DNA of 64,000 bases from a virus. A program made the translations under genes and the position numbers. Numbering within the stretch: the stretch's first letter is position 1; every line of letters begins with the position of its first letter. The notes under the pieces are model-generated. The model ran no database searches, had not been told where the DNA came from, and worked only from the letters and a program-made list of their open reading frames with translations. The DNA is taken from positions 97,099 to 161,098 of the IMG/VR virus record IMGVR_UViG_3300008954_000002; one strand, written 5' to 3'. Below are positions 37,760 to 46,666 of this stretch, one piece after another.

Positions 37760-38734
37760 CTAGTCTGACTCGATGGTTACATCTACTTCATCTCTCTTGG
37801 GTACTGATGCATTAGTATTGTTTTCTACTGGAAAGAGATCAAGTACGCCAACATTCCTGCTTTCTTCATATGCTTTCATAAAGATACTGCGCTCCTCACT
37901 CCTGGTGATAAGATGTTCAGGAACATTAAAATGATGCTGTGAAAACTCAGCTAAGTCCTCTGCTACAAACTGATACACAATCTCAGTAACCATATCATTT
38001 ACTGATGTAACAATACCCTCAGTCATAAGCTGAACGCCCTTAAGCATAAGAGCTGCCCCACCAGCCTGCAAGCCACTCGGAGAAGTTCTAGGAACCTCTG
38101 ATTGATATATCAGCAATACATTAAAAGGCGACAGCATGGTCGCCAATTTAATATCAGTCCTATCTGTTGGCTGCAGCTTGTCACTTCCGGCAATAGCCCC
38201 TATACCCCTAGAGCCATCTATATAGTCTATAGACCAAGGTATCTTTGCGCCATCATCTTTAAGCATTAAAGTTTCTAAAGGGTGACCTTCTACAACTGTG
38301 AAAATCATAGAGCCAGCTATAGTTCTAACAGAACTAGCAAAGCCTTTTACTCCACGATAGCCTAACGCTCTTGCAGCCCCTCTAGGCTCATGTACAGAGA
38401 AGGATACAGTATGAATAGATTCTAAGGGCCAAGGGCCAGTATCTTGTAGTGCGTTCTGCAGTTCCTTTACTCTACCCTCTGCAGCTTGGGCTTCTATTCT
38501 GTGTCTATTAACTTCGCGCATACCACGTTCAACAAGCTGATGATCCTCTCCAGCAGAAGAGCGTTGTCTAGCCAGGGACAACGCAGCTATTCCGAGTCGG
38601 ATGTTGCTATCTTTTCTATCTGCTTGTTCTGAAAGTTCTGCTGACTTTTCGTTGAAATCCTCTATGCTGTGTGGAAACCATGCACTAGCTCTTACATCTG
38701 CACCAGAATAAGAATAGCGCCATTGGTTAGACAT
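37760..38734 (-). CDS. Tail-tube-fold paralogue with helical insertion (324 aa)
   Basis: Starts at ATG 38734 behind GGAG. The N-terminal YSGADVRASAWF matches the start of the 213-aa tube protein. It is then interrupted by about 70 charged residues predicted as helix or coiled coil (about 25-95; DRKDSNIRLGIAALSLARQR). The strand pattern resumes: ESIHTVSFSVHEPRGAARALG, then FASSVRTIAGSMIF and HPLETLM. It ends with an acidic tail. The mix suggests a specialised tube ring, for example at the tube-baseplate junction, with the helices contacting a partner. A leader hairpin lies just upstream. Confidence 0.65.
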   Translation of the reverse strand: MSNQWRYSYSGADVRASAWFPHSIEDFNEKSAELSEQADRKDSNIRLGIAALSLARQRSSAGEDHQLVERGMREVNRHRIEAQAAEGRVKELQNALQDTGPWPLESIHTVSFSVHEPRGAARALGYRGVKGFASSVRTIAGSMIFTVVEGHPLETLMLKDDGAKIPWSIDYIDGSRGIGAIAGSDKLQPTDRTDIKLATMLSPFNVLLIYQSEVPRTSPSGLQAGGAALMLKGVQLMTEGIVTSVNDMVTEIVYQFVAEDLAEFSQHHFNVPEHLITRSEERSIFMKAYEESRNVGVLDLFPVENNTNASVPKRDEVDVTIESD

Positions 38735-38745
38735 AAAGAGACTCC

Positions 38746-38789
38746 AAAAAGGAAAGGTGGAGGGCGACTAGGAGCCGCCACTCACACCT
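38746..38789 (-). terminator. Bulged hairpin after the tube gene, likely attenuator
   Basis: Reading on the minus strand: AGGTG-t-GAG-t-GGCG, loop of 9, CGCC-CTC-CACCT. This gives 12 paired bases with two single-base bulges, followed by TTCCTTTTT. It sits in the 72-bp gap below the 213-aa tube gene and above the 324-aa gene. It would let most transcripts end after the most abundant tail protein while allowing some readthrough. The structure is visible in the sequence; the degree of termination is inference. Confidence 0.5.
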
Positions 38790-38806
38790 GTTTGTTTGCT
38801 TAGGTA

Positions 38807-39448
38807 TTAGGATGCAGCAGAGTAGGCTCCACTACCGGGTAGCTCCCACTCGCCAAGCTTTCTCCATGGGAGGACAGCCCGACACACATAAGTCATCTGG
38901 TTCTCAATAACAATATCATCAATTGAAAATCCAGAACCTTCATTAAGAATCTCAACGCCATAGATGCGCATTGTAGCAGCTTTACCATATTCATTAACTG
39001 CAACAATAGAAATATCAAAAGGAGGAATCTGGTCTACATACCATGGGCTCTGTGCAGAATAGTTGTCATTTATATGATGCTCATTGAAAGCTGGCTCTGC
39101 GTCTGTTAGATCTCCTGCTGTGCTCACATCTTGTAGATTGAAATTAGATACATTAGGATAAATTTCATTATCATCTGCAAGAAATAGCTTGTCAGCCCAA
39201 GGGGCGCTATGCAATAGGTGCTCATCAAGCATAAGCGAGATAAGTGTACCTGCGATACCACGCTTCCCTCTAGAGAAGGAAAGTGGATCTACCCTACCCA
39301 TTACGTAGATAGGGGCTTTTTCTCTCTGGACTGCATATGAGATAGCTTGAAGCTGACCAATAGGTTCGCCATCAACAATAGCTCTAATGTCTACTCCAGA
39401 GAAACTCGTATATGTACGAGATAGCTCTAGTGAACTTTGAGTTGCCAT
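38807..39448 (-). CDS. Major tail tube protein (213 aa)
   Basis: Starts at ATG 39448 with a strong AAGGAG site, directly downstream of the sheath gene, which is the standard order. The beginning (FSGVDIRAIVDGEPIGQLQA), the middle (APIYVMGRVDPLSFSRGKR) and IAGTLIS fit the T4 gp19-like tube barrel; the C-terminal half is an additional beta region. Being closest to the sheath and having the best ribosome site of the three paralogues, it is the best candidate for the bulk tube subunit. It is followed by a hairpin that likely reduces downstream expression. Confidence 0.75.
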   Translation of the reverse strand: MATQSSLELSRTYTSFSGVDIRAIVDGEPIGQLQAISYAVQREKAPIYVMGRVDPLSFSRGKRGIAGTLISLMLDEHLLHSAPWADKLFLADDNEIYPNVSNFNLQDVSTAGDLTDAEPAFNEHHINDNYSAQSPWYVDQIPPFDISIVAVNEYGKAATMRIYGVEILNEGSGFSIDDIVIENQMTYVCRAVLPWRKLGEWELPGSGAYSAAS

Positions 39449-39466
39449 TTTATATTCTCCTTATTA

Positions 39467-41551
39467 TTAGAGCTCGCTCTCATCTGCAGCCAAGCTAGTC
39501 TCGACTGTAATAGATTCAACTGAGAACGGAGGAATCATTTTTAGTTTAATTGTCAGACGTCCCATAATCTTATCAGCTCTGGTGTAGCTTAGTGAGACTA
39601 CTGCTCCTTGGTTGAAACCAGCTTCTCTCTCTGCCTTTAGGAATCCGTCAATAGCTGTCTGAAGAGAAATCAGTCTAGTGCTAGAGAACTCTTTGCCAAT
39701 GTAGTTCTTGGCAATTTCTCTGATACCAGTGATCTCTCTGTTAACAGAACGGATAGTAGAGAGTCTACTATAGTCACTGTCTGGGTGGGCAGCTGTCTTG
39801 ACCGAAACAAGAATATTGCCTAGCCCTTCTTCTCGACGCACACCAACCATACGAATCTTAGCCAGATCATTAACAGTTGGCAGCATTAGTCTTGTCGGGT
39901 CAGATATTGCCCTTAGAAGACCGTTGACACCAATAGGCTCTTCCTTCTCAGAAATTTGAGTAAGCTTACCTGCAAGTGAGCCAGATAGGTTCCCTTGGTA
40001 GGTGCTGCCACCGTTATAACTATTGGTATGTACTGGGTACTCATAGCAAACCAGTAAGTGTCTTCCAATATCGACTGGCTTATTATTACTGTCTACGGCT
40101 TCATCATTTTCGTTAACACCATAAACAAACTTGCTGGGGAGAGCTCCACCCTTAGTCTTGATAAGCCCACCATAAGCAAATCCGTTAGCAGCGCTGCCTT
40201 CATCTAGCTGTGCATTGCGATAAGCAGCTTCACCAGCTAAGAACTTGTCTCCAAGCAGTCCTACGCCATTGTCTGTAGAGGAACTAATACCTGTTTGTAG
40301 ACCAATAGCAGAGTAGTCAGGAAGTGCTCCTGCCCAGCTTTGTACATCTGACCGACTGTATCCATCAGGTTCTTTTACAGAGACAACGCCTAACATAGTA
40401 GACCATACTGTAGACGCAGTGTTGCAGAACGTGGCTAGCTGATGTCCAAAGTTGACTTCACGGAACTCGTTGGCGCCTGCAGCATTGAAAGCAGTATAGA
40501 CTGCAGCAGGAACATCATCTCCAGTCAAAGTATTATGCCCAATAACATTAGCAGAGGCTAGCGCAGTGTTGTCTGACAAAAAAGTATAAATTTTCCCCTT
40601 ATACAAGTATTGCCATGCATACCCAAGCCAGTCGTCTGCATCACCACTAGCAGGTGCGGCCTTGACAGCACTTGCCCCTGTAATGCCGGCAAGATCGGCA
40701 CCTGTAAGCAGGGTAGTTAAAGAAGCCCAATTCTGACCCACTTGATCTGTAAGTAGGTTTGAGTCATCAAAAAAGACACCAGAAGGAATGACAATATCAC
40801 CATCTCTGTAATCTAACATTTGATATGCATACTCAAGAGCAGCATAGCGCTCGGGCAGAGACATGGAGGCACCGTCTGAGCCAGCTACTCTTGTTCCAGT
40901 ATAGGCAGCAGCACCAGTACCCCAAGTTATATCACTAAAGACAACGTCAGCAGTGCCTATCTGTGCAAGTGTGGGTGCTCCTATGCCAACGCCTGTAGCC
41001 CAAGTATAGCTATCGCCATCTACTTCGTCTACATCTCCCAGAGTCTCACCAAGGAAAGTGCTACTTAGCTCTACCTGAACAATGCCCAAATCAAGAGCAA
41101 GCTTTTCATCTGAGTCATATACAAAGGCCTTGTCAGTGTCGTCCCAGATGATCACTCGTGTGCTACCGCCACTTTGCGTAAGCACTAGCTTATACCTGCT
41201 TAGAATATTATCGTCTCTATACTCAGGCGTTATGGTGAGCGCGCCGCCAACATCGTTTCCGGTACTATCTTGTGCTTGTATAACAATGCTTCCCTGTGTT
41301 CCGCCAATGCGCATAAGAGCAACATTATCTGCTCCTTGTGCAATAGCTTCCCACATGGGTTTCATCATTTCAGATGTAGCACCAAATTCCTTTTCGGCTG
41401 CATTGGTGCCTGATACTTGGTACACTTCATAAGTAAGTCCTTGTGAAGCAGCACCAAGAATTAAAATACGGGGTTGTGTTGAAGCTGCATTCGTTGCGAA
41501 TGCGCCATCTACATAAGTAGCGCCAACCCCCGGAATACTATCATAAGGCAT
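39467..41551 (-). CDS. Tail sheath protein (694 aa)
   Basis: Starts at ATG 41551 behind AGGAGG, one of the strongest ribosome sites in the window. N-terminal IPGVGATYVDGAF and ILGAASQGL are typical of sheath proteins, and the region near DYRDGDIVIPSGVFF belongs to the central domain. The C-terminal 200 residues carry the sheath core: NDLAKIRMVGVRREEG, then SVNREITGIREIAKNYIG and SLQTAIDGFLKAERE. Contractile sheath makes this phage a myovirus. Length is slightly above T4 gp18 (659 residues). A variable Gly/Thr-rich insert lies around residues 180-240. Confidence 0.93.
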   Translation of the reverse strand: MPYDSIPGVGATYVDGAFATNAASTQPRILILGAASQGLTYEVYQVSGTNAAEKEFGATSEMMKPMWEAIAQGADNVALMRIGGTQGSIVIQAQDSTGNDVGGALTITPEYRDDNILSRYKLVLTQSGGSTRVIIWDDTDKAFVYDSDEKLALDLGIVQVELSSTFLGETLGDVDEVDGDSYTWATGVGIGAPTLAQIGTADVVFSDITWGTGAAAYTGTRVAGSDGASMSLPERYAALEYAYQMLDYRDGDIVIPSGVFFDDSNLLTDQVGQNWASLTTLLTGADLAGITGASAVKAAPASGDADDWLGYAWQYLYKGKIYTFLSDNTALASANVIGHNTLTGDDVPAAVYTAFNAAGANEFREVNFGHQLATFCNTASTVWSTMLGVVSVKEPDGYSRSDVQSWAGALPDYSAIGLQTGISSSTDNGVGLLGDKFLAGEAAYRNAQLDEGSAANGFAYGGLIKTKGGALPSKFVYGVNENDEAVDSNNKPVDIGRHLLVCYEYPVHTNSYNGGSTYQGNLSGSLAGKLTQISEKEEPIGVNGLLRAISDPTRLMLPTVNDLAKIRMVGVRREEGLGNILVSVKTAAHPDSDYSRLSTIRSVNREITGIREIAKNYIGKEFSSTRLISLQTAIDGFLKAEREAGFNQGAVVSLSYTRADKIMGRLTIKLKMIPPFSVESITVETSLAADESEL

Positions 41552-41575
41552 GTTAACCTCCTAAAATTCTTGTTT

Positions 41576-42358
41576 TCATGCGCCCGTCACATCACTAAAA
41601 TCTGTTTGTGAGAGTCCTAATTCAAACTCAATGGTCTTGAGCATTGGATGTAGTTTTACTTCAAACTCTCTAAAACGAACAAAGAAATTGACGGGTCTGT
41701 AAAAAAGACGCTGTCCTCCACTTGTCATATAAGTATCAGGACCACGATCACGCCAAAAGAATCTTTCGACGCCTTGGACTTCAAAGGCCCAAGAGTGATT
41801 TATAAATAATTTTTCTAACCATAAAGCTCTGCTATTAGCAAGCTTATTGCTCTTGCCCCAGCAAGTGAACTCAATAGAATGATCTACAGGTCTTGACTCA
41901 ACCACAACCACTTTGCTTGGGTTGAGTGCAGACACAAGATCATAATAATAGGTAGACTTTCGCTGGGGTCTACCAGTCCCCTTTGTATTCATCTTGCCAG
42001 GCTCTCTTTTAAGAACTCTGTACGCAATTGTTTCGTTTCCATAGTTGTCGAAAGGCTCTGGTGGGTACTCCTCTATTAATCTGACCCGCTTTGAAGCGTC
42101 CACTCCGCTTCTAACTTGAGCATCTGTAATTAAGTTACTGGCTATATTAAAGAATCTCGGCAGACTCATTGCCGTAACATTAGGCAAGAAGTGTGTTGCA
42201 TCAAACTCATAAGGGTTTGTCATCTCGACAGGAAGCTCGTACTTGTGCACAACCTTTCCTTGATCCACAATTGCAATTGTAAACACAGCCTCTTTATTAG
42301 AGGCTAACAAGTCTTTTGAAAGAGACTCTGACAAATGTGAAACTTCTGTATCAGACAT
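41576..42358 (-). CDS. Neck/tail completion protein (260 aa)
   Basis: Starts at ATG 42358 after the 189-aa gene. Mixed alpha/beta protein with an aromatic-rich middle (HSWAFEVQGVERFFWRDRG) and basic segments (PGKMNTKGTGRPQRKSTYY). It lies just before the sheath gene, where head-tail joining and tail-completion proteins are encoded. No direct family was recognised, so the call is from position. Confidence 0.6.
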   Translation of the reverse strand: MSDTEVSHLSESLSKDLLASNKEAVFTIAIVDQGKVVHKYELPVEMTNPYEFDATHFLPNVTAMSLPRFFNIASNLITDAQVRSGVDASKRVRLIEEYPPEPFDNYGNETIAYRVLKREPGKMNTKGTGRPQRKSTYYYDLVSALNPSKVVVVESRPVDHSIEFTCWGKSNKLANSRALWLEKLFINHSWAFEVQGVERFFWRDRGPDTYMTSGGQRLFYRPVNFFVRFREFEVKLHPMLKTIEFELGLSQTDFSDVTGA

Positions 42359-42361
42359 GGC

Positions 42362-42931
42362 TTATGGTCTTATTGCATCCTGCTCTCGACAATAAATGGC
42401 GAGATACTCTATTCTTCCTCGATCAGATCTGTAATCAACTATAGTTTGTGGCTTATATATTGCTTCTCTTGTGTATGGTACTACTGGATCTCCCTCACTA
42501 TCAAGCCGAGGTTCTATGATTTTGTCCTGGTAAGATAGGTTGGTATCATAACGCATATAGAAAACTTTATAATCAACTCTAATCGTACCAGGCGCCAAAC
42601 CTCTAACTCGGTTCGCCTGTCCACCATCGGCACCAACATAAGTAGAATAAGCTACGCCCCAAGCCTCTGACCAGTAGAATCCTTCCCCTAAACAGAAGGG
42701 ACACTCAGATTCCATATCTGGTTCTCCCGTTGTTGCATCTACGCAAGTGCAAGGCATTAAGCTATTGTTGGAATCACGATTCATTCTTCTTATTAAAATC
42801 TTATTACCATGCGGTATAGATGTGGCCCCTCCTAAGATCAAGTCGTCAAATTCTGTTCTTAGATCTATCTCATTGGATTGGCTAGAGCTATTGCTTCTAG
42901 CTGTAGGATATAGCTTTCTTTTGAATGCCAT
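42362..42931 (-). CDS. Head-tail connector/head closure protein with four-Cys motif (189 aa)
   Basis: Starts at ATG 42931. A CxC ... CxxC set (C61, C63, C77, C80; PCTCVD, then ECPFCLGEG) looks like a zinc knuckle of the kind seen in head-closure or neck proteins whose CPxCxGxG turn packs at the portal end. The rest is beta-rich (RVDYKVFYMRYD, then RIEYLAIYCRE). It lies between the 353-aa protein and the 260-aa protein, the expected neck cluster. Zinc binding is inferred from the cysteine spacing. Confidence 0.6.
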   Translation of the reverse strand: MAFKRKLYPTARSNSSSQSNEIDLRTEFDDLILGGATSIPHGNKILIRRMNRDSNNSLMPCTCVDATTGEPDMESECPFCLGEGFYWSEAWGVAYSTYVGADGGQANRVRGLAPGTIRVDYKVFYMRYDTNLSYQDKIIEPRLDSEGDPVVPYTREAIYKPQTIVDYRSDRGRIEYLAIYCREQDAIRP

Positions 42932-42933
42932 AC

Positions 42934-43995
42934 CTAATCCAAGTCTTCAAAACGGAACTTATATCGGGACTCACCACTCTCAATAGTTTTCTTATTTACT
43001 GTAGGCTGATCAAACGTGGTCTCTCTTGGAGATCTCCACAGTCTGCCTACCTTTCTTCCCCCTGAGGTCTTCGCTCCTTTCACAGCGTAGGTAGGGGCTA
43101 AGCCCTGTCCTCTAACGATAGCCCCGCCAGCATTAACAACACGCTCCCATTCAGACCTATTAGCTTTCAAATCGTCAATAATGTATTTGAAGTTATCATT
43201 GTTCTTGATAAGAAGATCGCCAAGCGACTTAGTCTTCCCACCTAGGTCTGCTGGCAGTAACAATACTCTGAGTGCTGCATCATAGATGGCAAACTTAGTT
43301 TTAGCTAGACTGAGATTCTTGCCATCTTGATTCTTAGTGTTCCCTACAAGCTCATCTGCTTCCAGTGATGACCAATGTATAAACAAGCTAAGCGTTTCAT
43401 CAGGCACACCGTCTATCCATCCACCACATTCCAGCCTAATAAGATCGGGAGATGCATAGTAAGGACTGTACTCAGTAGAGAAAGACAGTTGTGTTTCTTC
43501 GCCAAGTGTATTGCCACTAGTGTCTGCAATATCTTCGTCTAGCAAAATGACTACAAGTGTATTTCCGTCTATGCTTTGGGTTTTGATCTTCCCAAGTTCT
43601 GCAACAGAAAAAGAGAGCTGTGCAACAATAGGCATACCCCCTGTCTGCGCAACCCAAATATCTGCCCAGCCACCTATATCGTCGTCATCAATAGTGGTGC
43701 TCCATGAAGGCACAGTGTATATGTACTCATAGAAGCCAGTGGCTATGCGCGTAACGCTAGCTGAAGCAACAGTTACCGTAGCTTCAGAGAATAATCCTGT
43801 TGTAGATGGATCTGCACCATAGGATGTAATGTCAGCAGCAAGCTGTGTTGCGTTAGCTGCTAAGTTGGAGCCACTATATATGTGTATAGCAAGAGTATTG
43901 GCATCTGGGTCTACCGGCTCCCCACAAGAGTCACTAAAGATGGCACGGAGCACTATGTCTTGGCCAGCCGGAACACAATCTCTTTGGTAAGCCAC
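42934..43995 (-). CDS. Head/neck structural protein (353 aa)
   Basis: Begins with GTG at 43995, with a strong AGGAGG site seven bases upstream. The first 150 residues form a beta-rich Ig-like region (GQDIVLRAIFSDSCGEPVDP, then ATGFYEYIYTVP). The middle and end are helical and basic (KTSGGRKVGRLWRSPRE). The N-terminal pattern resembles extracellular Ig-like decoration domains on phage heads or necks. It could be a head-decoration or connector protein; context favours the neck. Confidence 0.6.
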   Translation of the reverse strand: MAYQRDCVPAGQDIVLRAIFSDSCGEPVDPDANTLAIHIYSGSNLAANATQLAADITSYGADPSTTGLFSEATVTVASASVTRIATGFYEYIYTVPSWSTTIDDDDIGGWADIWVAQTGGMPIVAQLSFSVAELGKIKTQSIDGNTLVVILLDEDIADTSGNTLGEETQLSFSTEYSPYYASPDLIRLECGGWIDGVPDETLSLFIHWSSLEADELVGNTKNQDGKNLSLAKTKFAIYDAALRVLLLPADLGGKTKSLGDLLIKNNDNFKYIIDDLKANRSEWERVVNAGGAIVRGQGLAPTYAVKGAKTSGGRKVGRLWRSPRETTFDQPTVNKKTIESGESRYKFRFEDLD

Positions 43996-44003
43996 AGACC
44001 CTC

Positions 44004-45119
44004 CTACAACTCAATAGTTAGTGTATCACCCGATACAGATAACTTCTTATGTAGCTCTACAGGTTCACTAGAATTAGTTCCCATAGATGTATTGAAATGT
44101 CCAGACACTGGATAAGCGAGTACAGTTACTGCACCGTCTGTTACGGTAGTACTATTCAAAGCGCCAGAAAACTTAACCTTAATTTCTCTAGAATTCTTAG
44201 AGCTCTGATGCACAGCACCATCCTCTGGAGACATCGACACGACCGTTAGTGCAGTTGCAGCAGATGTCAGTGCAGACTCTGTACCAATAATTGAAGTGCT
44301 TGCCGTGGATGGAACCTCTACAATAGAACCACTGCCAGTGCTAAAGTTAAAGGTATAAGAGCTAGCTAAGTAATCTGTTCCGTATACATTAGCAGTATAC
44401 TGATCGTCTAAGACGAAAGCAGAACCAGTAAACCTGATTTGCACCCCATCTTCTAATCGTCTATATCTGCGAGAAGTAAGCTTGCCAGTTGTTGCAGAAG
44501 GCTCTCCAGCAGAGCTGTACCACCACTTATATTTTGCAGTACCAATATCTCCCGCTGTTGTAATCTTTACTAGAATCTGATCATCAGCACTTCCTGTATA
44601 ACCACCTGTAATAGCAATGCCAGCAGTTGTACTAGTTGCAGAAGAAGCATCTATATCGAAAACAGTTCTAGAAGAAATACCCCTAGAGGTTCCCGATTCT
44701 GCATTGCCGACTACATAGACCTTATAGTCTGCATCGGGTGCAAGTGGCTGACTTGGTGTAACAACCAACTTGTGCCTGTAGGCATTTGAGCCGTCACCGG
44801 CCTGCTCGGCAGCAAGCGTCAAGAGAGCGGGGCTTACTTCAGCACCATTGCCGTCTACATACGTTAGCGAATATGTACACGCTACAAGCCCAGTTAGCGA
44901 AGGACTTGTCAGGTAGTAGGGATTGTTCCCTAGCTTATCGATCCAGAGGGCACTATCAGGGCCAGAGGTTCTGTCAAAGTCAGGACCATAGATAACAACA
45001 TTTGCCTTGGCACTAAATAAATCAACGCCAGTAGTAAATGTTATATTGACATCTGCCCCAACTGGGATTCCTGTAGAATCATCATTAGGGTATATCGAGC
45101 TTATCTCTGGGGCTGCCAC
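44004..45119 (-). CDS. Ig-like (Big_5-type) virion decoration protein (371 aa)
   Basis: Begins with GTG at 45119, within the end of the 64-aa gene (35-base overlap), behind GAGGA. Two similar modules are visible: residues 3-100 (SSIYPNDDSTGIPVGADVNI) and about 275-371 (VVSMSPEDGAVHQSSKN, then REIKVKFSGALNSTTV). Both fit bacterial Ig-like domains of the Big_5 kind (xxPxDGAxxV...IxVxFS). The middle is Gly/Thr-rich beta sequence. Encoded just after the capsid protein, it is probably a head decoration or neck-whisker protein. Decorations of this type may promote glycan or mucus binding. Confidence 0.7.
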   Translation of the reverse strand: MAAPEISSIYPNDDSTGIPVGADVNITFTTGVDLFSAKANVVIYGPDFDRTSGPDSALWIDKLGNNPYYLTSPSLTGLVACTYSLTYVDGNGAEVSPALLTLAAEQAGDGSNAYRHKLVVTPSQPLAPDADYKVYVVGNAESGTSRGISSRTVFDIDASSATSTTAGIAITGGYTGSADDQILVKITTAGDIGTAKYKWWYSSAGEPSATTGKLTSRRYRRLEDGVQIRFTGSAFVLDDQYTANVYGTDYLASSYTFNFSTGSGSIVEVPSTASTSIIGTESALTSAATALTVVSMSPEDGAVHQSSKNSREIKVKFSGALNSTTVTDGAVTVLAYPVSGHFNTSMGTNSSEPVELHKKLSVSGDTLTIEL

Positions 45120-45279
45120 TTTCAGTATCCTCGTCGGTAAGGGTCTCTAATACTATCTTAGGCCTAATAGTTATGAACTCGCCTTCATCTACAACAGCCG
45201 CTGAATAAGGGTTCTTTGGATCTGGAGTATGCAGAAAGGCATCTGTTTCCTCAAGGGTCTCTTTTGAAAACCAGCCCAT
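45085..45279 (-). CDS. Small acidic head protein (64 aa)
   Basis: Starts at ATG 45279 with GGAG five bases upstream. Short, acidic, with a helical N-terminus (MGWFSKETLEETDAFLHT) and a beta segment (GEFITIRPKIVLETL). It overlaps the following Ig-like protein gene by 35 bases. Located directly after the capsid gene and its hairpin, it may be a small capsid accessory or neck protein. Function is unknown. Confidence 0.55.
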   Translation of the reverse strand: MGWFSKETLEETDAFLHTPDPKNPYSAAVVDEGEFITIRPKIVLETLTDEDTESGSPRDKLDIP

Positions 45280-45289
45280 AGTATCTCCG

Positions 45290-45328
45290 CAAGCAAAGAG
45301 GGGCGAGACTCTGTGAGAGCCCCGCCCC
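45290..45328 (-). terminator. Strong hairpin after the capsid gene, likely attenuator
   Basis: On the minus strand GGGGCGGGGCTCT pairs with AGAGTCTCGCCCC through a 3-base loop (CAC): 13 pairs, two of them G-U in RNA. CTCTTTGCTT follows, a weak U tract. It fills most of the 81-bp gap between the major capsid gene and the 64-aa gene. A partial terminator or 3'-stabilising stem here would give high capsid mRNA with reduced downstream transcription. Confidence 0.6.
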
Positions 45329-45360
45329 CAATAACTAAACGTTTCCTCTATCCCAGTTCA

Positions 45361-46656
45361 CTAAACTACAGCAGTGCTGCGGTTAATAGCGGCTGCGTTA
45401 CCAGTAACACTTACTGCACCATCAAAGTGGTTCTGTGCCATGACAACGTTCTTGAAGACGCCAACGCCTTGGCCTTCGTGTGCGACAGCAAAGCCATAGC
45501 GTTCACGAATCTTGACCTTCACCACTTCGACACTTTCATCACGCCACTCAACAGTAGTTGGATCCTCATCTACAAGATGGAAACCAACGTTACCGCCAGA
45601 GAGAAGCATAATGTCGCCAGTTTGGTTACTGGGATCATATGTCATAAGAGGTGACACTAGAACCCGGAATCCAAACGGGAAGTAGCTAGGAATGCTGGGA
45701 GCTGAGTTAGCTCTGTTAGACCTACCTGCAAGACCAGTGGGGCTTGCACCAGAAGTAGTACCACCCGGTACTACAGAGTGGCCAGCACTTGGGCCTCTGC
45801 CACCTTGTGCACCATTGTCCCAAGGATTCTGAGGACCGGGGTTGCCACTCCAAGGATTGAAGTAAGCTCCACCACCATGCGCAAGCAGCATCGCTCGTAG
45901 TACAGGATCCTGTAGGAACTTGTAGTAGAAGAGCGGGTGCATTAGAAGCGTATCAGGCGGGAAGCCTTCCTCAGACATGTGAGCCATGCCCTGCATTAGG
46001 TCTTCCATAGATAGGGAGCCATTGGCAGCCATAGCAATATCCCGGCCAGTGCAAACACCATATAGAGAATCAGAAGGAGTTGCGTTGTCCATTAGGACAG
46101 TTCCGAGTGAACGGAGGAATGCAACAGCTTTCTGCTCCTTGTGGCGTACAAGAGCCTGCCCCATTAGGCGCAGGTTAATAGCCATGATGTCCCATGTGGA
46201 GTAGCGGAGCGCTTCATCAGTGAAAGCAGCTGCGATACCAGACTTGCCAATCCATGCTGTGCTTACAGCACCGCCGATCTGGAAGTTGACCTCAGGATAA
46301 GTTCCGTGCTCCTGGATGTCCTGTGCATAGACAGCACCCATTGCTCCAGCTAGAACCTGAGTGTTAAGCCCTTTAGACTGAACACGGTTGAAGAGGGAGG
46401 TAACCACCATCAGAGGCTCAACAGGTTCTCTAATGAGAATCTCTGTAGCCTTCTGAAGGAGGGGAGTGATTTCGGAACTACGAACTAGGTCTCTGTTCTT
46501 TGGTGAGATTGTCTCTGCGAAAGACGACCATTCTACTTTATCGTCGCTATCAGGGAGCTGTCCTCTATTGAGGAATAGGTCAGCTACATAATGAGCTGCC
46601 GCATCTTCATTGGAAGGCAGTGTGATATCACGACCATCTGCTAGTTTCAAGTTCAT
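45361..46656 (-). CDS. Major capsid protein, HK97-type (431 aa)
   Basis: The best start is ATG 46656, preceded by AAGGAG at ideal spacing; an in-frame ATG at 46710 would overlap the previous gene and lacks such a site. Residues 1-50 (SNEDAAAHYVADLFLNRG) form an N-arm-like helix. ILIREPVEPLMVVTSLFNRV and NFQIGGAVSTAWIGKSGI match the spine and P-domain region of HK97-fold capsid proteins. The C-terminal part (DIMLLSGGNVGFHLVDEDPT, then VVKVKIRERYGFAVA) fits the A-domain and core. Residues about 258-322 are an unusual Gly/Pro/Asn/Ser-rich insert. It follows protease/scaffold, as expected. Confidence 0.85.
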   Translation of the reverse strand: MNLKLADGRDITLPSNEDAAAHYVADLFLNRGQLPDSDDKVEWSSFAETISPKNRDLVRSSEITPLLQKATEILIREPVEPLMVVTSLFNRVQSKGLNTQVLAGAMGAVYAQDIQEHGTYPEVNFQIGGAVSTAWIGKSGIAAAFTDEALRYSTWDIMAINLRLMGQALVRHKEQKAVAFLRSLGTVLMDNATPSDSLYGVCTGRDIAMAANGSLSMEDLMQGMAHMSEEGFPPDTLLMHPLFYYKFLQDPVLRAMLLAHGGGAYFNPWSGNPGPQNPWDNGAQGGRGPSAGHSVVPGGTTSGASPTGLAGRSNRANSAPSIPSYFPFGFRVLVSPLMTYDPSNQTGDIMLLSGGNVGFHLVDEDPTTVEWRDESVEVVKVKIRERYGFAVAHEGQGVGVFKNVVMAQNHFDGAVSVTGNAAAINRSTAVV

Positions 46657-46666
46657 GATAATCTCC

